Of a stretch of DNA of 64,000 bases, positions 53,568 through 62,717 are shown piece by piece. Under the pieces are notes generated by a model. It was not told the DNA's origin, searched no databases, and saw only the letters and a list, made by a program, of their open reading frames with translations. Position numbers and translations under genes: made by a program. The DNA comes from Elusimicrobiota bacterium (GTDB lineage Bacteria; Elusimicrobiota; Elusimicrobia; UBA1565; UBA9628). The stretch is taken from the NCBI GenBank assembly GCA_023213235.1, contig CP096137.1, positions 2,916,908 through 2,980,907 of the forward strand, written 5' to 3'. The first letter of the stretch is position 1; the number at the start of each line of letters is the position of its first letter.

Positions 53568-54761
53568 TCACCCCCTTGCGTCCTCCGGCGCGCTTGGACG
53601 GCGCGCCCTCGATCCAGGCGGGAAGGAAAAGGAGAAGCACGCCCCGCCGTCGGGCAGAGTCTCCACTCCGATCGTCGAGCCGTGGAGCCCGAGGATTTCC
53701 TTGCAGATCGCCAGTCCGAGCCCTGTTCCTTTATATCCGCCCCCGCCCACGGCGCGCGCCACCTGCGTGAACTTGTTGAACAGCAGGCCGACACGGTCGG
53801 GCGGCACGCCCGGGCCGTCGTCGCAGACGGCGGCGCGCACGCCCGCCGCCTCGTGTCCGCCGGCGCGCCCGCTCTCGGCGCCGAGCCGCAGGACGATCCC
53901 GCGCGTCGCGTAGCGCTCGGCGTTGTCGAGCAGGATGTCGAAGACCTGGGCGATGAGCTCGGGGTCGGCGCGCACGGCGGGCAGCGGACCGCGGATCTCG
54001 ACGCGCAGCGCGACGTCGCGGCCGCGGCCCATCATCCGGAAGTTTGCCTCGACGTCGCGCGCGAGCGTCTCGAGGTCGACGCGCTCCAGGCGCGCCTTCG
54101 CCGCCCCGGACTCCAGCCGCGAGATGTCGAGCAGGTTGTTGATCATCTTGTTGAGCCGCTGGAGGTTGCGGTGGCAGACGTCGGCGACCTCCTGCTGGCG
54201 CGGGCCGAGCGGCCCGGCGAGTCCCTTTCGCAGCGAGTCGACGGCCGTCATCACGATCGCCAGCGGCGTGCGCAGCTCGTGCGAGACGGTGCCGACGAAC
54301 TGGTCCTTCAGCGCGGAGAGCTCGCGCTTCTGCTTGAGCTCCGCGCGCATGGTCTCCGCGCGCACGAGTTCGGTGTTGTCGCGGAAGTGCCAGACGCGGC
54401 CGTAGCGGCGCCCGTCCTTGCCGAGCACCGGGGCCGACCAGCGCCAGAACACCCGCCCGTCGCGCAGCAGGATCTCGTCGCTGCTCGTCTCGTCGGGATG
54501 GCCGTACAGGTGGCGCACGCGCTCGAGGAAGCCTTTCGCGTCGACGATCTTGCCGAGCACCGCTTCGAGGGCGGTCTCGTCGCAGCCCGACGCGAGCGCC
54601 TCGGGCGCCAGTCCCCACATCTCGATGAAGCGCTTGTTGACGCTCAGGATCCGCCCGCCGGCGTCGACGACGAGCACGCCGTTGATCGACGCCTCGTTGA
54701 GCGCGTCGAGCAGGCTCGACTTGAAGCGCAGCTCCTCGAGAAGGCGGGCGTCGTCGGCCAC
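53568..54761 (-). CDS. PAS-domain sensor histidine kinase
   Basis: 397 aa, no membrane helix. PAS domain (~10-125; ALNEASINGVLVVDAGGRILSVNKRFIEMW, VFWRWSAPVLGKDGRRYGRVWHFRD), HisKA with the phospho-His in SHELRTPLAIV, and HATPase_c (NLLDISRL, ILLDNAERYA, DDGPGVP, GTGLGLAICKEILGLHGSTIGVET). Likely a cytoplasmic sensor. The start lies 1 nt after the stop of the hybrid kinase; the receiver protein follows by 6 nt, so the three form an operon. Confidence 0.9.
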   Translation of the reverse strand: MADDARLLEELRFKSSLLDALNEASINGVLVVDAGGRILSVNKRFIEMWGLAPEALASGCDETALEAVLGKIVDAKGFLERVRHLYGHPDETSSDEILLRDGRVFWRWSAPVLGKDGRRYGRVWHFRDNTELVRAETMRAELKQKRELSALKDQFVGTVSHELRTPLAIVMTAVDSLRKGLAGPLGPRQQEVADVCHRNLQRLNKMINNLLDISRLESGAAKARLERVDLETLARDVEANFRMMGRGRDVALRVEIRGPLPAVRADPELIAQVFDILLDNAERYATRGIVLRLGAESGRAGGHEAAGVRAAVCDDGPGVPPDRVGLLFNKFTQVARAVGGGGYKGTGLGLAICKEILGLHGSTIGVETLPDGGACFSFSFPPGSRARRPSAPEDARG

Positions 54762-54762
54762 G

Positions 54763-55971
54763 TCAGGCTCCCGCGTGGACCGGCAGCGTGAAACGGAACG
54801 CGGAGCCGAGCCCCTCGGCGCTCTCGACCCAGATGCGCCCGCCGTGGCGCTCGACGATCTCCTTGCAGATGGCCAGGCCCAGGCCCGTCCCCTTGTAGCC
54901 CTCGCCCTTGGCGCTGCGGTTGACCTGCACGAATTTGTTGAACAGGTCGGGGATCCGCTCCTGCGGGATGCCCTCGCCGTCGTCGGACACGCTGAAGCGC
55001 ACGAAGCCCGTCGCGGCCGACACCGCGACGCCGCCGCCGGCCGGGCGCGCCGGCGGGGGCGGGCCGTCGCCGGGATCGGGCTCCGCGCGCACGGCCACGC
55101 GCGAGTGCGCGAAACGGGTGCCGTTGTCGATGAGATTGTTGAGCACCTGCACGAAGAGGTCGGGGTCCGCGTCGACGCGCGGCAGGCCCGGGGAGACCTC
55201 CTCGACGATCTTCACGCGCGGGTTCTTGTCCATCATCACGAAGCCCTGCACGATGTCGGTGACGAGCTGCGGGACGTCCACCGCCTGGCGCGTGATCGTC
55301 GCCTTGCCCGACTCCAGGCGCGAGAGGTCGAGGATGCGGCCGATGATCTTCTCGAGCCGCAGGATGTTCCGGTACTGCATCGACAGCATGTCCGCCTGCT
55401 GCTTCGTCAGGACGCCTTTGAGCGTCTCCTTGAGCCCGCTCGCCACGACCTTGATGACCGTCAGCGGGTTGCGCATCTCGTGGGACACCGTGCTCATGAG
55501 GTCGTCCTTGAGCTGGTCCATCGCGCGCTGCTCGCGGATCTCCGCCTTCAGCTGGTCGACGCGCCGCAGGTCCGTCAGCATGCGGTGGCGCTCGACGGCG
55601 TAGCCGATCGTGCGCTTGAGCGCCCGCCCGTCGACGTGCCCCTTGACCTGGTAGTCCTGCGCGCCGACGCGCAGGGCCTCGATGCCGACGTTCTCGTCCG
55701 ACAGGCCCGTGAGCACGACGACGGGCACGTCGGGGTACCAGGCGCGCAGCTTCTGCACCGTCTCGAGGCCGCGGCTGTCGGGCAGCATCACGTCGAGCAG
55801 GACGACGTCGATGCCGCCCCTCGAGAGGACGTCGAGGCCCTGGGTGAGCGTCGTCGCGTGCTCGAAGGAGTAGCTACCGGGGCCGCGCGAGACCTTCATG
55901 TGATTCATGAACAGCAGCGCGTCGTCGGGGTCGTCCTCGATCAGCAGCCCGCGGATCGTCTTCTCGCTCAT
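54763..55971 (-). CDS. Receiver-histidine kinase (REC-HisKA-HATPase)
   Basis: 402 aa. An N-terminal receiver (GLLIEDDPDDALLF, VVLLDVMLPDSRG, VVLTGLSDE, YQVKG) precedes HisKA (VSHEMRNPLTVIK) and HATPase_c (VLNNLIDNGTRFA, DDGEGIPQERIPDLFNKF, GTGLGLAICKEIVERHGGRIWV). The N-terminal receiver suggests it acts inside a phosphorelay. First gene of the signalling operon, with TAAACT 6 nt before its ATG. Confidence 0.9.
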   Translation of the reverse strand: MSEKTIRGLLIEDDPDDALLFMNHMKVSRGPGSYSFEHATTLTQGLDVLSRGGIDVVLLDVMLPDSRGLETVQKLRAWYPDVPVVVLTGLSDENVGIEALRVGAQDYQVKGHVDGRALKRTIGYAVERHRMLTDLRRVDQLKAEIREQRAMDQLKDDLMSTVSHEMRNPLTVIKVVASGLKETLKGVLTKQQADMLSMQYRNILRLEKIIGRILDLSRLESGKATITRQAVDVPQLVTDIVQGFVMMDKNPRVKIVEEVSPGLPRVDADPDLFVQVLNNLIDNGTRFAHSRVAVRAEPDPGDGPPPPARPAGGGVAVSAATGFVRFSVSDDGEGIPQERIPDLFNKFVQVNRSAKGEGYKGTGLGLAICKEIVERHGGRIWVESAEGLGSAFRFTLPVHAGA

Positions 55972-55977
55972 GCGGCC

Positions 55978-55983
55978 AGTTTA
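55978..55983 (-). promoter_or_regulatory. Putative leaderless -10 of the signalling operon
   Basis: Minus-strand TAAACT, spacer GGCCGC (6 nt), then the ATG at 55971. Confidence 0.4.
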
Positions 55984-56036
55984 CCGCGGCGCGGGTGGGC
56001 GGCCCATGGACGAAATGTAACCGGTTTGGAGCCGCT

Positions 56037-57233
56037 CTAGCGGAGGCGCGGACGGACGCGGCGCGCGAGCTCCTCGGCGCCGGCTCCGGCCAGCGGGAGG
56101 ACGAGGATCATCAGCGGCACGCGGTAGCGGATCGGGGCCTGCGAGATCGAGAAGCCGCCGGTCACGAGCAGGATCATCGGCAGGAAGTACCACGCCGCCC
56201 AGCGGTTGCGGCGGGCCGCCCACAGCCCGAAGAGGGCCAGGGGAATCAGCCAGCCGTCGGAGCCGAGCGCGGTCAGCGCGACGACGCGGTAGCTGTGCGT
56301 GTAGGCGCGGTTGCGCGGCAGGAGGCGCCACAGCTTCACGGAGTGCTCGACCATGGTCGCGACGAAGCGCGCCGGGTGGGCGAAGAAGTAATCCTTCGCG
56401 GCGGCCATGAAGGCCTTGTGGCGCGGGATCTCGTCGAGCTTCGATATCTCCTGGAATCGCGCGTCGGCGGAGAGGCGGCGCGTCTGCTCCTCGGTGCCGA
56501 GAAGGTCGTAGGGAATCGTCATGCCGATGTAGATCTCGCCGCCCACGACCGAGGAGAACGGGATCACCTCGCCGAAGGTCCGCCAGTTGCGCAGGCCCCA
56601 GACGCCGACCATGAGGACGAGCGGAACCGCGAAGGCCGCGGCGCGCGCGAAACGGCGCGTCGTCGCCCAGAGAGCGAGGACCGCCCAGCCGCAGCCGAGC
56701 GCCCAGGCGCCGTTCGAGAGGGTCAGCCACCCGGCCAGGAAGCCCGCGCCGAGCGTCGCGAGCGCGGACGGCCAGCGGACCAGGACGTAGAGCATCGAGG
56801 CGAGAAGAAAGGCTATCCAGTCCTCTCGGAAGAAGTAGCCCGCGTAGTAGATGAAGTAGGGATAGAACACGCAGGCCCAGAACGAGAAGCGGGCGACGAA
56901 CGGCGAGAACATCCTCATGGCCAACCCGAAGAGAATCCACGCGGTCAACGTCGAGAGGACGACCTGCGTGAGAAAGACGTACATCCGGTGCGGGGCGAAG
57001 GCCTTGTAGACGAGCGCGACGAACAGAATATAGCCGGGTTCTCTTCGTGCGGTGGGCACGCCGCCGGGCGGGTCGCTGTAGACGCCGGAGGCGAGCAGGC
57101 CTCTCGCGATCGGCTCGTACTCGTAGACGCCCGTCGGCGTCGGCTGAACGTCTTTGTGGTACGCGTGAATCGTGAAGCCGAGCCGCAGGACGAACGCGAC
57201 GGCGAGCCCGAGCAACAATTCGCGGCGGCTCAT
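56037..57233 (-). CDS. GT39-like polytopic membrane glycosyltransferase
   Basis: 398 aa with about ten membrane helices. N-terminal FTIHAYHKDVQPTPTGVYEYEPIARGLL and SDPPGGVPTARREPGYILFVALVYKAF resemble the first loop of PMT/ArnT-like enzymes, which carry catalytic acidic residues there. These enzymes transfer sugars from polyprenyl phosphates outside the cytoplasm. The ATG overlaps the stop of the next upstream gene (ATGA). It sits in the glycan operon. Confidence 0.7.
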   Translation of the reverse strand: MSRRELLLGLAVAFVLRLGFTIHAYHKDVQPTPTGVYEYEPIARGLLASGVYSDPPGGVPTARREPGYILFVALVYKAFAPHRMYVFLTQVVLSTLTAWILFGLAMRMFSPFVARFSFWACVFYPYFIYYAGYFFREDWIAFLLASMLYVLVRWPSALATLGAGFLAGWLTLSNGAWALGCGWAVLALWATTRRFARAAAFAVPLVLMVGVWGLRNWRTFGEVIPFSSVVGGEIYIGMTIPYDLLGTEEQTRRLSADARFQEISKLDEIPRHKAFMAAAKDYFFAHPARFVATMVEHSVKLWRLLPRNRAYTHSYRVVALTALGSDGWLIPLALFGLWAARRNRWAAWYFLPMILLVTGGFSISQAPIRYRVPLMILVLPLAGAGAEELARRVRPRLR

Positions 57234-59011
57234 CGCATGGCCCTTTTGCGATATATCTCGATCTGCGGGTTCGCCGTCGTCGACGTCGGATCGATCTCGA
57301 TCCACGGGATGAAGCAGGCGCGCGGGAAGGAGGCCGCGAGCTCGTAGCGCGAGAGCGCGTCCCCGAGCAGCGGGCGGTCGTCGTAGTCGGGGATGGTCAG
57401 CGCGAGCCATTTCGGCCAGGCCTTCTCCGGAATCGCGGCGACGGCCTTCGGATCGAGGAAGCGCAGCGCGAGGCGGTTCCAGCGGAAGTACGGGGAATTC
57501 GAGGGCTGCGGGTAGCGCAGCAGGCCGAGCGTCTCGCCCGCGGGGACGTTGGCGTCGATCCAGGCGCCGGCCTGGAGGTGGGTCGAGCGCTCGCCGGCGC
57601 CGGCGGCGAAGTTGCCCGCGTAGGCCAAGCCCTGCGCGAGCAGGCCGAGCAGGATGACCGCGGCCGCGGCGGTCCCGAACCGGCCCGCGGCGCCCTTCAT
57701 CGCGCGGAACTCCGCGAGCAGGCGGCCGGCCAGCAGGCCGCCGACGGCGACCCAGCCCGTGAAGTAGCGCACCTGGCGCGTCGAGACGACGCCTCCGACG
57801 GTCGCCATCGCGAACAGGCCGATCAGGAAGGCGAGCGCGCACAGCAGCAGCGCGGGCTCGCGCCGGCCGCGGGCGAGCGCGAAGGCCGCGCCGCCGAGCA
57901 TCAGGATCAGCACGGGCTCGGTGACGCCGCGGCGCAGCGCGTTGGCGAGGAACACGCCGACATGCGACGGGTGAAGGCCGCCGAAGCCGCTGAGCACCTT
58001 CATCTCGGCCATCGCCTCGGGATAATCGAGCACCCAGTACGGGCTCACGACGAGGAAGGCCCCCGCCGCCCACGCGCCGGCCACCGCGAGGCCGACGAGC
58101 TCCGGGGCGGGGCGGCACGGGCGCCCCTGCGGCGCGTGCAGACCGAGCAGGCGCAGGGCGCCCGCGGCCGCGACGACGAGGCAGGCCGGCCATGCGCCGA
58201 GGAAGGACGCCGTCGCCAGCCCCGCGGCCGCGCCGGCCGCGGCGTAGTCCCGGCGCCGTCCGGTCTCGAGGACGAGCATCGAGCGCCACAGCGTCCACAG
58301 CGCGAAGACGGTCCAGAACGTGTGGTTCTTGAGCACGTGGGCCTGCACGACGGCCGCCGGCGTCATCAGGTAGATCGCCGCGCCGAGGACGCCCGCCTCC
58401 GTCCCGACCTTGCGGCCGAGCCTCAGAAGGAGCAGCGCGCCGAGGACGTAGGCCGCGACCGTGAGCAGGCGGCCCGCCATGTACAGCGAGGCCATGCGCG
58501 CGGGGTCCTCGAGATAGAAGAGAATCGAGCCCTTCAGCGGCACGAGCCCGACCGCCGCTCCGGCCGCGAGGGCCGCGCCGACGGAGTAGATGTGCAGGGC
58601 CCCGTAGGTGAAGAGATGCGGCCGCAGCTGAAGGCGGTGCGGGCGCATGCGCGACAGCGCGAGCAGGATGCTCTGCTCGTCCTCGTGGCCGGACCGCACG
58701 AGGAAGGAGCGCGCGGAGTTCAGCAGCTCCTTCGGCGGGACCGTCCAGCCCGCGGGGACGTCGACGACGCCGGCGAAGGTCCCGAAGGACTTCGGGTTGA
58801 CCATCAGGTTCGCCCCCAGGTCCTCGTGCAGCTTCGACCAGTTGTCCGCGAGCTCCCGCTGAAAAGCGGAATCGGAGGCGAGGCCCGGCGGCAGCACGCG
58901 CGCGGCGCGCTCGCGCGAGGGCAGGCCCCAGCGGATCCCCCACAGGCCGAGCCCCAGGCCCAAGGCGAGCAGCGCGGCGGCGGCGCGCCGCTCTATTTGT
59001 ACGTTCGCCAC
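57230..59011 (-). CDS. GT39-like polytopic membrane protein, 593 aa
   Basis: N-terminal helix (LLALGLGLGLWGIRWGLP), a soluble stretch, then HLFTYGALHIYSVGAALAAGAAVGLVP and ~10 more helices; ends in a periplasmic-type domain (WIDANVPAGETLGLLRYPQPSNSPYFRWNRLALRFLDP). The layout is that of PMT/GT39 mannosyltransferases. GTG start overlaps the GT2 stop. Likely uses the polyprenyl-linked sugar made by the GT2 enzyme next door. Confidence 0.7.
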   Translation of the reverse strand: MANVQIERRAAAALLALGLGLGLWGIRWGLPSRERAARVLPPGLASDSAFQRELADNWSKLHEDLGANLMVNPKSFGTFAGVVDVPAGWTVPPKELLNSARSFLVRSGHEDEQSILLALSRMRPHRLQLRPHLFTYGALHIYSVGAALAAGAAVGLVPLKGSILFYLEDPARMASLYMAGRLLTVAAYVLGALLLLRLGRKVGTEAGVLGAAIYLMTPAAVVQAHVLKNHTFWTVFALWTLWRSMLVLETGRRRDYAAAGAAAGLATASFLGAWPACLVVAAAGALRLLGLHAPQGRPCRPAPELVGLAVAGAWAAGAFLVVSPYWVLDYPEAMAEMKVLSGFGGLHPSHVGVFLANALRRGVTEPVLILMLGGAAFALARGRREPALLLCALAFLIGLFAMATVGGVVSTRQVRYFTGWVAVGGLLAGRLLAEFRAMKGAAGRFGTAAAAVILLGLLAQGLAYAGNFAAGAGERSTHLQAGAWIDANVPAGETLGLLRYPQPSNSPYFRWNRLALRFLDPKAVAAIPEKAWPKWLALTIPDYDDRPLLGDALSRYELAASFPRACFIPWIEIDPTSTTANPQIEIYRKRAMR

Positions 59012-59676
59012 AGGCTGTAGAGCGTCTTCAGGTAGCTCATGCCGAACTTGAAGATGCGGGCCTTCGACTCGCCCTGCTCGCGCGGGACGTATAGATAGGG
59101 AAGCTCCAGCACCTTCTTGCCGTCCCCCCACAGCCGCACGATGATCTCGGCCACGACGTCGTAGTACGGGCCCTCGCTCTTGATCGCCTGCACGTCCTTC
59201 GTCTTATAGAGGCGAAAGCCGCCCGAGATGTCGGTGAGCGGGCAGACGAGCACGGTGCGGTACACCGCGTTGAGGACCTGCGAGAGCAGGCGCCGGCCCC
59301 ACGGGCGCGTGTCGCCCGCGCCGGGCAGGTAGCGGGAGCCCATCACCACGGAGTAGTTCTCGCGCTCCGACCAGAACTTGCCGAACAGGTACTTCGGGTG
59401 CGAGGAGTCGGCGTCGAGCGCGAGGATGTACTTCCCCTTCGCGAGGGCGAGTCCTTCCCGATACGCGTTGCCGTAGCCGGGAGCGCTCTGCTTGACGACG
59501 CGCGCGCCGGACTTGGCCGCGATCTCGAGGGTCTTGTCGGTCGAGCCGCCGTCGACGATCAGCACCTCGTAGTTCGGCTCGAACGGCCGGATCGCGGCGT
59601 CGAGCGAGGAGAGGAACTCCCCGAGGGCGCCCTCCTCGTTGAGCGTCAACGTCAGGATCGTCAGCTCCGGGGTCAT
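58993..59676 (-). CDS. Family 2 glycosyltransferase (polyprenyl-phosphate sugar synthase-like)
   Basis: 227 aa GT-A fold: LTILTLTLNEEGALGEFLSSL, YEVLIVDGGSTDKTLEIA, YILALDADSSHPKYLF (DxD), GSRYLPGAGDTRPWGRRLLSQVLN and ISGGFRLYK, as in dolichol-phosphate mannose synthase (DPM1) types. No membrane anchor. It would make a polyprenyl-phosphate sugar on the cytoplasmic side, a donor for the GT39-like proteins that follow. Confidence 0.88.
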   Translation of the reverse strand: MTPELTILTLTLNEEGALGEFLSSLDAAIRPFEPNYEVLIVDGGSTDKTLEIAAKSGARVVKQSAPGYGNAYREGLALAKGKYILALDADSSHPKYLFGKFWSERENYSVVMGSRYLPGAGDTRPWGRRLLSQVLNAVYRTVLVCPLTDISGGFRLYKTKDVQAIKSEGPYYDVVAEIIVRLWGDGKKVLELPYLYVPREQGESKARIFKFGMSYLKTLYSLWRTYK

Positions 59677-60065
59677 TTCCGGGCTTTCTTGGGCTTGATC
59701 AGCGGCTCGGCGAGCCGGAAGGTGTCCTTCTCGTAGTCGCGGCCGTGGCGCAGGCCGTGGGCGAGCGCGAGGAAGGTCGCGTCGGTCAGCGCCTCGGTCG
59801 CGTGCCATTCCGTCGGCGGGCTGACGGCGAGGTCGCCGGGCCGGAGGATCGCGGACGTGGCCCTCCCCTTGCCCTTCGACACGTACTTCACGCGGCCGCT
59901 CAGCACGTAGGTGTACTGCACGGTCTTCTTGTGATAATGGTTCGCGCGGACGGCGCCCTTCTTGTTCGTGATGATCGTCACCGCGTTGAGCGGCACGCCG
60001 TCGAGTATGTCCGTGATGGCGCCGCGCGCGTCCGTGAAGGCCGGCTTGCGGCGGAAGAGCTTCAC
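59673..60065 (-). CDS. Cupin-fold protein (WxcM/FdtA-like sugar-modifying or binding)
   Basis: About 130 aa: GAITDILDGVPLNAVTIITNKKGAVRANHYHKKTVQYTYVLSGRVKYVSKG and LRPGDLAVSPPTEWHATEALTDATFLALAHG show the two cupin motifs with HYHKKT metal-type ligands. Similar proteins isomerise or epimerise nucleotide sugars. The GTG start overlaps the methyltransferase stop (GTGA); its own end overlaps the GT2 start. Confidence 0.78.
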   Translation of the reverse strand: MKLFRRKPAFTDARGAITDILDGVPLNAVTIITNKKGAVRANHYHKKTVQYTYVLSGRVKYVSKGKGRATSAILRPGDLAVSPPTEWHATEALTDATFLALAHGLRHGRDYEKDTFRLAEPLIKPKKARK

Positions 60066-61286
60066 GCGGAGACGATCCGCGGCTTCGGGATCGGGATGAT
60101 GAAGCGGCCGCCCTTCTTCACGTACTCCTTCAAGTTGGCCATGATCTCGGGCGCGAAGTTCCAAGCGAGCAGCAGCGCGTAGTCGGGCTTCTTCGCGAGC
60201 AGCTCGGAGTCCGGCAGGACGGGAATGTGGGAGCCGGGCGTGAAGCGGCCGATCTTGAGCGTCGACTTCTCGGTCACGAAATCGAGCGTCTCGCCGCCGA
60301 TCTTCGCGTAATTGAGAAGGGTCATGCCTTTGGCCGGGGCGGAAACGGCCACGATCGATTTGCCTTTGTGCTTGAGGTCCCGGAGGAGCCACAGGAGCTC
60401 GGCGCGGTTTTTTTCCACATTCTTGGCGAATTGGCGCAAAGTCTTCTCGGAGTGCAGTCCCGAGGCGGCCTCTTCTTTCAGCGTCTTCGCGACGGCGGGC
60501 TCGACTTTGTGCTTCCCCTTCCGTCCGACGAAGACCCGGAAGGAGCCGCCGTGGATGTTCTGCTTGTGGACGTCGAAGACCTCGAAGCCGAACTTCTTGA
60601 AGAAAGGGACCATCGGCTTGAGCGAGAGGTACGAGAGATGCTCGTGGTAGATCGTGTCGTACTCAAGGTTCTCGATCAAGGTCTGGAAATGGGGCGCTTC
60701 CATCACGAAACGCCTTCCGGCGTGAGCAGGACATCGAGGCCCTTCACGAAGTCATAGAGATCGTTGATGTGGGCGAAGCAATTCGAGGCCGTGATCATGG
60801 CCGCTTTGCCGTGTTCGCCCTCACCTTCGCCGCCAGGTCGGCGCTGAACAGCTCGTTCAGGGTCGGCACGCCGTTCTTCTCGGCGATGCGCACGATGTTG
60901 GCCGCCGGGTCGATGCCCAGGATGCGCGTGCCGTTGGCCTTGAAATTGGAGAGCAGGACGCCGACGTTGCTGCCGACGTCGATGACGAGGTCGGAGCCGC
61001 CGAGGCCGAAGCGCTTGACCGCCTCGCCCGCGAACTTGGCGAAGTGCTCGCGGCCGGTGCGCGTCGTCGAGGCCTCGTACGGGTAATCGTGCCGATAAAG
61101 GATCTCGGGCGAGACCACGTAGCCCAGTTGGGAGAGGCCGCAGTCGCGGCACATCCACACGTCGAGCGGGTAGTACGCGCGCGGGTAGCGCAGCTGCTCC
61201 TGACGCAGGAACTCGTCGGCCGGGGGCATGAAGCCCAGGTCGAGGAACTGGTAGAGGTTCTCGCTGCGGCACATCCGGCAGATCAT
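60062..61286 (-). CDS. Three-domain C-methyltransferase for sugars (two apparent frameshifts)
   Basis: About 409 aa when joined. N-terminal zinc-binding domain (CRMCRSENLYQFLDLGFMPPADEF, WMCRDCGLSQLGYVV), SAM-binding methyltransferase (DLVIDVGSNVGVLLSNFKANGTRILGIDPA) and C-terminal domain (EYDTIYHEHLSYLSLKPM, NIHGGSFRVFVGRKG, VAVSAPAKGMTLLNYAKI). This order matches sugar C-methyltransferases such as TylC3/NovU types. Frames switch near 60816 and at the A3 run 60708-60710, each lacking one base. It likely acts on a nucleotide sugar for the surface glycan. Confidence 0.82.
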
Positions 61287-61301
61287 GATGAAAAAATAGC
61301 T
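61275..61301 (-). promoter_or_regulatory. Putative leaderless -10 of the C-methyltransferase gene
   Basis: The minus strand upstream of the ATG at 61286 is A/T-rich; TATTTT followed by a 6-nt spacer (TTCATC) precedes the ATG. No Shine-Dalgarno sequence is present. Confidence 0.35.
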
Positions 61302-61304
61302 TTT

Positions 61305-61993
61305 TTAGGGTTTTCGGGCGCGCAGGTAGATCGAACGGCCGAAGCGTCGGCCGACCAGCGGGTCGAGCAGGTACACGAACGGGAACACCACGTTGTCGTA
61401 GAACGTCATCGAGCCGGGCGTGATCGTGCCGTCGCCGTACTTCGTGATCTTGTAGATCCCGAAGGCGAACCAGCCCAACGCGTCGACGTTAAAAACTTCG
61501 TCTATGTGAAAGCCGGCCGCCTTTACTTTCTCCACCAGGTCCTTCCGGTCGTATCTCCGGTAGTGATGGACCAGCGCGTCGAGATGCCCGTACAGGATCT
61601 GCCCGGCCGGCAGGTACAGATTGAGTATCCCCCCGGCTTCAATTTGGCGTACAGATCCCGCAGGATGGCCCGGTCGTCCTCGATGTGCTCGAGGACATTA
61701 ACACTCACGATTCCATCGTAGAGACCCGGAAGCTCGTCGAGCCGAGACACCACTTTACGGGCCAGGGGCCGTAGAGTCTCCTGGAATTGGGGTTCGTTTT
61801 CAACGGCGTCTATGAGCTTCCCTTTCGTTTTGAACCGTTCCAGGAAATCTCCGAGACCCGGACCGAATTCCAGCAATTCGCCGTTCATGTTCAGCCCTCG
61901 GCAAATCAGTCGGAACACATAGTTGTTGTACTTGACCAAAGAGCGGGTCGCCACGAGATGGCTCGTCCCGGCGTACTCCGCCTTCTCTAGCAC
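61305..61993 (-). CDS. Class I SAM-dependent methyltransferase (apparent frameshift)
   Basis: About 229 aa. LLEFGPGLGDFLERFKTKGKLIDAVENEPQF is the SAM-binding motif I and II; YDGIVSVNVLEHIEDDRAILRDLYAKLKPGG is motif III and post-III. After the C6 run at 61629-61634 the coding frame changes to ILNLYLPAGQILYGHLDALVHHYRRYDRKDLVEKVKAAGF and continues to 61305. Methyltransf_11/23 type, often used on small molecules or lipids; substrate unknown. The GTG start overlaps the stop of the SDR gene. Confidence 0.8.
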
Positions 61994-62688
61994 TCGAGCT
62001 TTCCCTTCGGGTCGAGGCGCAGGAGCGTCCCGCTCTCGAGCTTTTCGTCGAGCACGACCGCGACCAAGGCGGCGGCGACGGCCTTCGGCGTCTTGATCGA
62101 CTTCGGGTCCTCTTTCGGCGCGGCCAGCGCGCGCATGCGCGTGGCGACGGGGCCGGGGCTCAGGGAGAAGAAGCGCGTCTTCCCCTTGTACTCGTCGGCC
62201 CACACCGAGATCATGCCCTCGAGCGCGTGCTTGCTCGCCGCGTACGGACCCCAGCCGGCGCTGCCCTTGCGTCCCTGGCCCGACGAGATGCCGATGACGC
62301 AGGACGGCTCGGCGGCCTTGAGCACGGCGCGCGTCGTCAGGAACGGGCCCGTCGCGTTGGCCTTGAGCGTCGCCTCCCAGTCCTCGGGGGTCGCGTCGGC
62401 GAGCGGGCCGATCGGGCCGAGCGCGCCGGCGTTGTTGATCAGCACGTCGATGCGGCCGAACTCGCCCATGACGTCGGCGACGAACCGGGCCACGGCGGCG
62501 GGGTCGGTCACGTCGCAGGCGCGCGCGAAGGCGCCCGTCTCCTTGGCGGCGGCGTCGAGCGCGGCCTTGTCGCGGCCGCAGATCGCGACGTTCGCGCCCT
62601 CGGCGGCGAAGGCCTTCGCGGCGGCCAGGCCGATGCCGGAGCCGCCGCCGGTGACGACGACGACCATCCCCTCGAGGCGCGCGCTCAT
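61987..62688 (-). CDS. Short-chain dehydrogenase/reductase
   Basis: 233 aa Rossmann enzyme: VVVTGGGSGIGLAAAKAFAAEGA (TGxxxGIG), DVLINNAGALGP (NNAG), VIGISSGQG (Ser) and YAASKHA (YxxxK). It is a classical SDR using NAD(P)H; the substrate is not evident. It leads the glycan/methyltransferase operon. Its promoter hexamer TAAAAT is 6 nt before the ATG and faces the plus-strand gene at 62718. Confidence 0.92.
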   Translation of the reverse strand: MSARLEGMVVVVTGGGSGIGLAAAKAFAAEGANVAICGRDKAALDAAAKETGAFARACDVTDPAAVARFVADVMGEFGRIDVLINNAGALGPIGPLADATPEDWEATLKANATGPFLTTRAVLKAAEPSCVIGISSGQGRKGSAGWGPYAASKHALEGMISVWADEYKGKTRFFSLSPGPVATRMRALAAPKEDPKSIKTPKAVAAALVAVVLDEKLESGTLLRLDPKGKLEC

Positions 62689-62694
62689 CGCGGC

Positions 62695-62700
62695 ATTTTA
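62695..62700 (-). promoter_or_regulatory. Putative leaderless -10 of the SDR operon
   Basis: Minus-strand TAAAAT, spacer GCCGCG (6 nt), then the ATG. The 29-nt divergent gap to the plus-strand gene also contains GATAAT for the other direction, so the two promoters overlap. Confidence 0.45.
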
Positions 62701-62717
62701 GATAATATGGCGGGAAT

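Noticed and set aside
56037..58943. 968-codon minus-strand frame spanning two membrane-protein genes
   Set aside because: Only its last third (56037-57233) is a real gene. The upstream part is out of frame with the convincing membrane protein at 57230-59011.
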